A DNA stretch of 21,595 bases from an uncultured Propionibacteriaceae bacterium (GTDB lineage: Bacteria > Actinomycetota > Actinomycetes > Propionibacteriales > Propionibacteriaceae), in contig CALBCJ010000028.1 of assembly GCA_937926975.1 (NCBI GenBank), forward strand, positions 1 through 21,595, read 5' to 3'. A program made the position numbers and the translations under genes. Shown here in pieces: positions 1 through 5,108 of the stretch. The notes under the pieces are model-generated. The model did not search any database, was not told the origin of the DNA, and saw nothing but the letters and a program-made list of their open reading frames with translations. Numbering within the stretch: the stretch's first letter is position 1; each line of letters opens with the position of its first letter.

Positions 1-70
1 GGTGCACGGGGTCGTTTCTCGCTCTTCGTCGTCCAGACCGGGGACTACGCGGCCGCCTGTGGTCAGGCTG
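1..70 (-). repeat. Partial copy of the covarying stem-loop repeat element (5' half)
   Basis: Read on the minus strand, this stretch matches the first half of the element found at 1195-1361 and 4540-4621. It has the outer-stem strand CGGCCGC (plus-strand 49-55), the second-stem strand CCCCGGTCT (plus-strand 35-43) and the following GGACGACGAAGAGCGAGAA segment, which is identical to the copy at 4577-4595. The rest lies beyond the left edge of the window, so I cannot say whether this copy is complete. No coding function is proposed for it. Confidence 0.75.
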
Positions 71-139
71 GACGGGCTGCCACGGGAGTCGGAGTGCGTA
101 CGGCGGACGAACCGTGCCTGAGGAGTGCTGGAGCGGTCA

Positions 140-145
140 TAGACT
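140..145 (+). promoter_or_regulatory. Candidate -10 hexamer (TAGACT), leaderless promoter
   Basis: TAGACT fits the actinobacterial TANNNT -10 pattern and starts 13 nt before the ATG at 153, so transcription would begin at or next to the start codon. No convincing -35 or ribosome binding site is visible. The same geometry occurs before lysS and the amylase gene in this window. Confidence 0.4.
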
Positions 146-152
146 TTCGGGC

Positions 153-1121
153 ATGACCTATGGCCCGCTCGATCAGAACCCCTACGGACAGCCGCAGCCG
201 TACGGGCAGCCGCAGCCGTACGGCCAGCCGCAGCCGTACGGACAGCCGCAGCCGTACGGACAGCCCCCGCAGCTCGGCCAGCCAGCCCCGTACGGGCAGC
301 CCGGCGGACCGGGCTTCGGCCCTGGTCGGCAGCCGGTGGGCCCGGGCCAAGGGCAGTCGCCGATGGGGCCCGGCCAGCCTGGCCCTCAGTTCGAGCCGCC
401 GCAGGCTCAGCCGCCGTACGGCCAGCCGGGGCCCGGGTACGACCCGGGGCAGCCGTACCCGGGCCAGCCCGGGCAGCCGCAGCCGCCGGCGGCGCTGCAG
501 CCGAGCGGTGGGGGCCAGCCGTCGTCAGGGCCGCAGGCGCCGGGAGGCTGGGCCCCGGTGCAGCAGACCCCGAAGGTGAGCCCGGTGCCGGAGCCGAAGC
601 CCCGGGCGCCGCAGTTCACCCCTCAGCCGATCCCCATGACGACGGGCGACGCCCTGCCAGGCGCTGACCTGGAGGTGGTCGGGGTGGTCTTCGGGGTGGC
701 GGTCCGGTCGTCGGAGGCCAAGGTCGGCCCCGAGACCATGGCTCTGCTGGCCGAGGCCCGAGTCGATGCCCTGGCCGCCCTGGCTGACATGGCGACCCAG
801 GCCGGCGGCGACGCGGTGGTCGCGATCCGCTTCGACGGTGGCCGGGTGAGCGAGGGGCTGCGCGAGGTGACCGCGTACGGGACCGCCGTGAAGACCCGCC
901 CGGCGGGGACGCCGACGCCGGCGGCCAGTGCCTCGGCCACCGAGACCGCACCAGCCGAGCCGGTGTCTGACCTTCCGGCCGAGGCCGACGCCTCCGCGGG
1001 GCTGCCGGTGGAGTCCCGTCTGCCGCAGGGGCTTCCGGTTCAGACCGAGCCCGCCCTGGGCGACCTCCCGCCGAGCGACGGCACGGACCTGCCGGGCAAC
1101 CCAGCGCCTGACAGGGTTTGA
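153..1121 (+). CDS. Pro/Gln/Tyr-rich protein with YbjQ/UPF0145-like domain
   Basis: The protein has 322 residues. Residues 10-48 are hexapeptide repeats of the type PYGQPQ, and 49-160 stay rich in Pro, Gly and Gln, so the first half is likely disordered. Residues about 163-250 resemble the YbjQ/UPF0145 (heavy-metal-binding-domain) family, which ends in a pattern like ALGADAVVGI...GTAVK; here AGGDAVVAIRFD...AYGTAVKTRP. The rest is an Ala/Pro/Glu-rich tail. No signal peptide or membrane segment is seen. I chose ATG 153 over the GTG at 114 because MTYGP...PYGQP is a typical start for such proteins and a -10 lies just upstream. The family's biochemical role is not established; UPF0145 members form pentamers in solved structures. 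The domain call is fairly good and the function is unknown. Confidence 0.75.
   Translation: MTYGPLDQNPYGQPQPYGQPQPYGQPQPYGQPQPYGQPPQLGQPAPYGQPGGPGFGPGRQPVGPGQGQSPMGPGQPGPQFEPPQAQPPYGQPGPGYDPGQPYPGQPGQPQPPAALQPSGGGQPSSGPQAPGGWAPVQQTPKVSPVPEPKPRAPQFTPQPIPMTTGDALPGADLEVVGVVFGVAVRSSEAKVGPETMALLAEARVDALAALADMATQAGGDAVVAIRFDGGRVSEGLREVTAYGTAVKTRPAGTPTPAASASATETAPAEPVSDLPAEADASAGLPVESRLPQGLPVQTEPALGDLPPSDGTDLPGNPAPDRV
180..266 (+). repeat. 18-bp tandem repeat coding for PYGQPQ
   Basis: Four to five 18-bp units encode PYGQPQ. The units differ only at third codon positions, mainly in the Gly codon (gga, ggg, ggc). This recent in-frame expansion lies in the disordered N-terminus of the UPF0145-like protein. 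Confidence 0.8.
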
Positions 1122-1194
1122 CCGTCCGAGCTCGGGCCTGGACTCGGGACCGGTCCGGTCCGCCTAACCCGGCCACAGCCCGCAGGCCGGCGCG

Positions 1195-1361
1195 CTCAGC
1201 CCGACCACGACCGGCCGCGTAGCCCCCGGTCTGGACGAAGGAGCGGTGAAGAACGACTGGCTGTACCCGGGCTGAAGGTACCTCTTCACCGCGAGGAGGA
1301 AGACCGGGGTTATAGCGGAGCGGCCGAGCCGCGGCGGAGGCCGCGGCGATCAAGCACAGCC
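1195..1361 (+). repeat. Complete covarying stem-loop repeat element upstream of lysS
   Basis: This is a complete copy. P1 is CGGCCGC 1212-1218 with GCGGCCG 1320-1326. P2 is CCCCGGTCT 1224-1232 with AGACCGGGG 1301-1309. P3 is GCGGTGAAGA 1243-1252 with TCTTCACCGC 1283-1292. The apical loop 1253-1282 is 30 nt. The internal loop strands are GGACGAAGGA (1233-1242) and GAGGAGGA (1293-1300). A 3' hairpin follows, GCCGCGGC 1328-1335 / GCCGCGGC 1340-1347 with loop GGAG, and then GATCAAGCACAGCC. It ends about 8 nt before the lysS -10 hexamer. Its first 44 nt are identical to 4539-4582. The interval 1122-1194 also holds element-like remnants (CTCGGGACC, AACCCGGCCACAG) shared with 4861-4891. Confidence 0.85.
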
Positions 1362-1368
1362 GGGTTGC

Positions 1369-1374
1369 TAGGGT
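1369..1374 (+). promoter_or_regulatory. Candidate -10 (TAGGGT) for leaderless lysS transcript
   Basis: TAGGGT begins exactly 12 nt before the GTG at 1381, placing +1 on the start codon. No Shine-Dalgarno sequence precedes the GTG. The amylase gene has the same 12-nt spacing with TAGTCT. Confidence 0.45.
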
Positions 1375-1380
1375 GAGCCG

Positions 1381-2904
1381 GTGAGTGACACCGCCACGAG
1401 CCCTTTCACAGCACCTGACCTCTCCGAGCAGATGCAGGTCCGGCTGGGCAAGCGCGAGGCGATGCTGGCCGAGGGAGCCGAGCCGTACCCGGTCCACGTC
1501 GACCGGACCCACTCACTGGCCCAGGTCCGCGCCGGCTGGGGGCACCTGCAGCCCGGCGAGGAGACCGACGACGTGGTCGGGATCGGGGGCCGGGCGATCT
1601 ACCTGCGGACCTCCGGCAAGCTCTGCTTCGCCACCCTGCAGGACGGCTTCACCGCCACCGACAACGGCGAGCAGCTGCAGGTCATGGTGTCGCTGGCCGA
1701 GGTCGGGGCCGACTCGCTGGCCCGCTGGAAGAGCCAGGTCGACCTGGGCGACTTCGTGTACGTGCGGGGCCGGGTGATCGCCAGCCGTCGCGGCGAGCTG
1801 TCGGTCCTGGCCAGCGAGTGGGCCATCGCCTCCAAGGCGCTGCGGCCGCTGCCGACGCTGCACAAGGACCTGTCGGAGGAGACCCGGGTCCGGCAGCGCT
1901 ACGCCGACCTGATCGTGCGGCCCGAGGCCCGTGAGATGCTCCGGACGCGGGCCGCGGTCATGGCGTCACTGCGGCAGACGCTCGACGACGAGGGCTTCCT
2001 TGAGGTCGAGACGCCGGTCCTGCAGACCATCCACGGCGGCGCCGCGGCCCGCCCGTTCCGTACCCACCTGAACGCCTTCGACCTGCCGATGACGCTGCGG
2101 ATCGCGCTCGAGCTGTACCTCAAGCGGGCCATGGTCGGCGGGCTGGACCGGGTGTACGAGATCGGGCGGATCTTCCGCAACGAGGGGATCGACTCCTCCC
2201 ACTCGGCCGAGTTCAGCATGGTCGAGGCGTACGAGGCCTGGGGCGACCAGCGCACCATCGCCGCCACCACCCAGCGGATGATTGTCGACGCCGCCGACCG
2301 GGCGCTCGGGCGCCGTACGGTCACCGCAGCCGACGGCACCGAGATCAACCTGGACGGCGAGTGGCGCTGGCTGTCGTTCTTCGACGGGCTGTCGGAGGCG
2401 GTCGGCGAGGAGATCACCGTCGAGACCGGGCTGGAGCGGCTGACCCAGATCGCCGATGAGCGCCAGGTCACGTACCGGCCGGGCCTGTCGGCCGGGAAGA
2501 TGGCGATGGAGATCTTCGCTGAGCTGGTCGAGCCGGGGCTGCTGCAGCCGACCTTCGTCTGCGACTACCCGGCGGTCGCGCAGCCGCTGGCCCGCCCGCA
2601 CCGCGACAACCCGCGCCTGGTCGAGGCCTGGGACCTGGTCATCGGCGGTGTCGAGCGCGGTACGGGCTTCTCCGAGCTGGTCGACCCGGTGGTGCAGCGG
2701 CAGCGCTTCACTGAGCAGTCGCTGCTGGCCGCCGGCGGTGACCCAGAGGCGATGGAGCTGGACGAGGACTTCCTGCAGGCCCTGGAGCTGGGCGCCCCGC
2801 CGATGGGCGGGATGGGCATGGGCGTTGACCGGCTGCTGATGCTGCTGACCGGCGCCGGCATCCGCGAGACGATCCTGTTCCCTCTGCTGCGACCGGTCGG
2901 CTAA
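1381..2904 (+). CDS. lysS: Lysyl-tRNA synthetase, class II
   Basis: This cytoplasmic enzyme charges tRNA-Lys with lysine using ATP. The 507 residues include an N-terminal OB-fold anticodon-binding domain (about 55-155, with SGKLCFATLQDG) and a class II catalytic domain. Motif 2 is visible as FRNEG (265-269) with R266, and motif 3 as GMGMGVDRLL with R484. The overall pattern, including the N-terminal PYPV...RTHSLAQVR and the C-terminal RETILFPLLRP, follows actinobacterial LysS. Two small departures stand out: RIALELYLKR has Leu243 where most LysRS have Pro, and HSAEF has Ala276 where HNPEF/HSPEF is usual. Both may be lineage variants. The gene starts with GTG, apparently leaderless, and converges on the tetR-type gene with a 10-nt gap. 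The usual lsr2/clpC neighbours are not adjacent, so this could be a second lysS copy; that is inference. Confidence 0.95.
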   Translation: MSDTATSPFTAPDLSEQMQVRLGKREAMLAEGAEPYPVHVDRTHSLAQVRAGWGHLQPGEETDDVVGIGGRAIYLRTSGKLCFATLQDGFTATDNGEQLQVMVSLAEVGADSLARWKSQVDLGDFVYVRGRVIASRRGELSVLASEWAIASKALRPLPTLHKDLSEETRVRQRYADLIVRPEAREMLRTRAAVMASLRQTLDDEGFLEVETPVLQTIHGGAAARPFRTHLNAFDLPMTLRIALELYLKRAMVGGLDRVYEIGRIFRNEGIDSSHSAEFSMVEAYEAWGDQRTIAATTQRMIVDAADRALGRRTVTAADGTEINLDGEWRWLSFFDGLSEAVGEEITVETGLERLTQIADERQVTYRPGLSAGKMAMEIFAELVEPGLLQPTFVCDYPAVAQPLARPHRDNPRLVEAWDLVIGGVERGTGFSELVDPVVQRQRFTEQSLLAAGGDPEAMELDEDFLQALELGAPPMGGMGMGVDRLLMLLTGAGIRETILFPLLRPVG

Positions 2905-2914
2905 GCTGCACCAC

Positions 2915-3541
2915 TCAGCGGTCCGGCACCCAGCCGCGCAGCATGGCGGCCAGCCCGAGGTGGAACTCGTGCTCGGGGGCCCAGTCGTAGCCACTGGCCA
3001 GGGCGGACACCAGGTGCGGGTGGGTCTGGGCGACCAGCCCGAGCTCTTCTGGGGGCAGGTCGGCGCCCAGCTCGGGCGGGCGGACCTCCTGCTGCACCTT
3101 GCCGATCACGTACCCGACGACGCAGTCGAGCAGCCGCAGGGCGTCGGCGGGCGCCAGGCCCTCCTGAACCAGCCAGCCGAGAACCCGGTCCAGGGTGAGC
3201 AGCAGGGCCGGGGTGGTGGCGGGGCGGGAGGCCACCATGGCGACCAGGGTGGGGTGGTCCAGCAGGACCCTCCGCAGGCCGTACGCCAGGTCGGTCACCA
3301 CCGGCGCCCAGCCCTCCCCCGGGGACGGGGCGTGCAGGGTGACACCTCCCCACAGCTCGTCGAGGACCGCGTCGAGCAGGGCGCTCTTGCTGGGCAGGTG
3401 GTGGTAGAGGGTCATCGGGTCGATCCCGAGCCCGGTAGCCAGCCCTCGCATGCTGAAGGCGTCAGGGCCCACGTCGTCGAGCATCGCGACGGCGGCACGG
3501 ACGATCTGGTCGCGGCTGGTCTTGGCCGGGCGGGGGCTCAT
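2915..3541 (-). CDS. TetR-family transcriptional regulator with TetR_C-type ligand domain
   Basis: The protein has 208 residues. An N-terminal helix-turn-helix runs about 10-55, with MRGLATGLGIDPMTLYHHLPSK (reported here by its ends, 31-52) as the recognition region. An all-helical ligand-binding part about 60-205 resembles the C-terminal domain of tetracycline-repressor-type regulators. The true start is ATG 3541, which overlaps the TGA of the upstream CPBP gene in ATGA; the frame is open much further upstream but that is the shadow of the CPBP gene. Co-translation with the membrane protein suggests it represses its own operon through the palindrome at 4426-4438. The ligand is unknown. The 3' end converges with lysS. 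Confidence 0.9.
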   Translation of the reverse strand: MSPRPAKTSRDQIVRAAVAMLDDVGPDAFSMRGLATGLGIDPMTLYHHLPSKSALLDAVLDELWGGVTLHAPSPGEGWAPVVTDLAYGLRRVLLDHPTLVAMVASRPATTPALLLTLDRVLGWLVQEGLAPADALRLLDCVVGYVIGKVQQEVRPPELGADLPPEELGLVAQTHPHLVSALASGYDWAPEHEFHLGLAAMLRGWVPDR

Positions 3542-4410
3542 CGCTTCTCCGGACGGGTGAAGAACAGGGCTCGGTCGTGCCACAGTACCCAGCCGCACAG
3601 GGGAAGCAGCAGCAGGGTCTGGATGACCTTGGTGTCCGGGTCGGCGGCGATGATCTCGTTGCCCACATTGGCGACCAGGTGGAAGACCACGGCGACCCAG
3701 ATGCTGCGGCCGCTGCGGTAGTACAGCCAGTTCATCAGGATCATGAAGGGCCACACCGAGAACAGGAAGTTGATGCTGGCCAGGACGCCGACCTCGGCGA
3801 CCTCGGCCTGGTACGAGCCCTGGACCGCCGACAGCGGCAGGTGCCACAGCGCCCAGAAGACGGCGAACACCCAGGTGGAGCGCCACAGGCTCCAGCGGGC
3901 AGTGAGGGCGTCGGTGCCGTAGCCGTGCCAGGCGAGCTCTTCGAGCAGCGGGGCCAGGGTGACCGTGACCCAGCCGGGGACGACCCCGATCACCACCGAC
4001 GAGTGGAGCCTCAGCGCGAGCTGGTCGGGCGAGCCACCGAGGAGCAGCGAGACCCCCACAGCCGCGAGCAGGGCGAGGGGCATGGTCACCACCACCAGCA
4101 CCGCTCCGCTCGCCGTGACGCCCTGGGTGCCCAGCCGCTCGAGCGCGTCGCGGCGCAGCCACGGGTCCCGGGCCACCAGCCAGGCGGCGACCAGCACCGG
4201 GGCCAGCAGGCCGCCCATGCCCAGGGCACTGACGGCCCACTGCAGGGCCGGCGTCTGGTGGTCCAGCCGGGAGAGCCAGCCGGCGGTCAGCCACAGCACC
4301 CAGGGCACCGCGATCGACAGGCCGTAGAAGGTCCTCAGCCGGGAGTAGTGCCCGACGGTGTCGTGGTCGATCGTGGCCGGCGGCCGGGAGCCCAGGCGAG
4401 TCGGCGTCAT
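3538..4410 (-). CDS. CPBP-family (CAAX protease/bacteriocin-processing-like) membrane protein
   Basis: This is a 290-residue multi-pass membrane protein of the ABI/CPBP family, which includes Rce1-like intramembrane glutamyl proteases. The expected motifs are present: EE at 157-158, FWALWH ending in His190, and FHLVAN with His244 and Asn248. In the first motif the usual EExxxRG has His162 in place of Arg (EELAWHG), so catalytic competence is uncertain. About seven or eight hydrophobic segments are visible. The substrate is unknown; possible roles are peptide maturation or self-immunity. I chose ATG 4410 (MTPTRLG); ATG 4422 (MVVAMTP) is an in-frame alternative. It is first in an operon with the downstream tetR-type gene, with a 4-nt overlap. 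Confidence 0.88.
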   Translation of the reverse strand: MTPTRLGSRPPATIDHDTVGHYSRLRTFYGLSIAVPWVLWLTAGWLSRLDHQTPALQWAVSALGMGGLLAPVLVAAWLVARDPWLRRDALERLGTQGVTASGAVLVVVTMPLALLAAVGVSLLLGGSPDQLALRLHSSVVIGVVPGWVTVTLAPLLEELAWHGYGTDALTARWSLWRSTWVFAVFWALWHLPLSAVQGSYQAEVAEVGVLASINFLFSVWPFMILMNWLYYRSGRSIWVAVVFHLVANVGNEIIAADPDTKVIQTLLLLPLCGWVLWHDRALFFTRPEKR

Positions 4411-4425
4411 GGCCACCACCATAAC

Positions 4426-4438
4426 TCTACACCGTAGA
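4426..4438. promoter_or_regulatory. Palindromic operator candidate TCTACaccGTAGA
   Basis: A 13-bp inverted repeat with 5-bp arms (TCTAC/GTAGA) lies 16 nt upstream of the CPBP start. It overlaps a minus-strand TANNNT hexamer (TAGAGT, plus-strand 4424-4429). Its outer bases resemble the half-sites of the classical tet operator (TCTAT...ATAGA). Since the co-transcribed regulator has a TetR-type DNA-binding domain, autorepression at this site is a reasonable inference. Confidence 0.6.
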
Positions 4439-4669
4439 AGAACCAACCAGCTACCTCCCCCACCGTGACCGTCGGCACAGGTTTCCCCTTGTCCTTCGGG
4501 GTTTCGTTGTTCGATATACGACGATGTCCACCTGACCCCTCAGCCCGACCACGACCGGCCGCGTAGCCCCCGGTCTGGACGACGAAGAGCGAGAAACGAC
4601 TGGCAGGAACCCGGTTCCCCGCTCAGCCCAACCACGGCTCACAAGCCCGCGCGGAGACCGGGTCACGAC

Positions 4670-4817
4670 CGGCCGCGGAGCACGCCATCTGGACGATCGA
4701 ACGACGAGGAACGACCGGCTGGACCACGGCAGAAAGAACCTCCTCGTCGTGAGGAGGAAGACGGCGTGTCAGGCGGAGCGGCCGAGCCGCCGCGAAGGCC
4801 GCGGCGATCAAGCACAG
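4670..4817 (+). ncRNA. Complete element copy, candidate structured RNA
   Basis: P1 is 4670-4676 with 4778-4784. P2 is CACGCCATCT 4681-4690 with AGACGGCGTG 4759-4768, with one mismatch (A4687 opposite C4762). P3 is ACGACGAGGA 4701-4710 with TCCTCGTCGT 4741-4750. The apical loop 4711-4740 is 30 nt. The internal loop is GGACGATCGA / GAGGAGGA. The 3' hairpin is 4786-4793 with 4798-4805, with one mismatch. Transcription is not shown, so the RNA label is a hypothesis; the structure could equally act as single-stranded DNA. Confidence 0.4.
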
Positions 4818-4924
4818 CCCCCGGTCTGGACGAACCAGCGGTGAAGAACGACTGGCTGGACTCGGGACCGCTCCGCCCAACCCGGCCACAGCTCTGAAGC
4901 CCATCACAGGGACTCGGCCCCAGC

Positions 4925-5073
4925 CGGCCGCGGAGCACGCCGTCTGGACGATCGAACGACGAGGAACGACCGGCTGTACCACGACGGAAAGGACCTCCTC
5001 GTCGTGAGGAGGAAGACGGCGTGTCAGGCGGAGCGGCCGAGCCGCGGCGGAGGCCGCGGCGGTCAAGCACAGC
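4925..5073 (+). ncRNA. Complete element copy, candidate structured RNA
   Basis: P1 is 4925-4931 with 5033-5039. P2 is CACGCCGTCT 4936-4945 with AGACGGCGTG 5014-5023, perfect over 10 bp. P3 is ACGACGAGGA 4956-4965 with TCCTCGTCGT 4996-5005, perfect over 10 bp. The apical loop 4966-4995 is 30 nt. The internal loop is GGACGATCGA / GAGGAGGA. The 3' hairpin is GCCGCGGC 5041-5048 with GCCGCGGC 5053-5060, followed by GGTCAAGCACAGC. Compared with the lysS-upstream copy, P2 and P3 carry seven compensated pair changes. Transcription is not shown. Confidence 0.4.
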
Positions 5074-5079
5074 GGCCGA

Positions 5080-5108
5080 GCCCGAGCGGAGCTCGGGCGA
5101 TCAAACAC
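5080..5108 (-). terminator. GC-rich hairpin at the 3' end of the ABC permease gene
   Basis: GCCCGAGC 5080-5087 and GCTCGGGC 5091-5098 form a perfect 8-bp stem with a 3-nt loop, starting 2 nt after the permease stop codon on the minus strand. There is no U-tract, so it could be a terminator of the tract-less kind reported in actinomycetes, or simply the terminal module of the repeat array. The flank GATCAAACAC contains the permease stop codon. Confidence 0.35.

Noticed and set aside
114..152. GTG 114 as start of the UPF0145-like gene
   Set aside because: The 13 extra residues look like non-coding sequence, and the -10 candidate at 140-145 lies inside this segment.
1195..1380. T-box or other known riboswitch controlling lysS
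   Set aside because: No T-box sequence, specifier loop or terminator/antiterminator pair is seen. The likely lysS promoter lies downstream of the element, and the same element occurs at unrelated genes.
2915..4294. A 459-residue fusion reading through the CPBP region into the TetR-type gene
   Set aside because: The upstream part is an out-of-frame shadow of the CPBP gene. TetR homology begins exactly at ATG 3541, which overlaps the CPBP stop codon.
4511..4521. Possible regulator site TCG-ATATA-CGA upstream of the repeat array
   Set aside because: The arms are only 3 bp and outer bases do not pair, so it does not stand out from chance in this AT-richer stretch.
4623..5108. A 161-residue minus-strand open frame with internal repeats, and a similar frame at 616-1512
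   Set aside because: The open frames follow from the repeat element. The sequence is better explained by conserved base pairing with compensatory changes, there is no start-site support, and the encoded peptides resemble nothing known.
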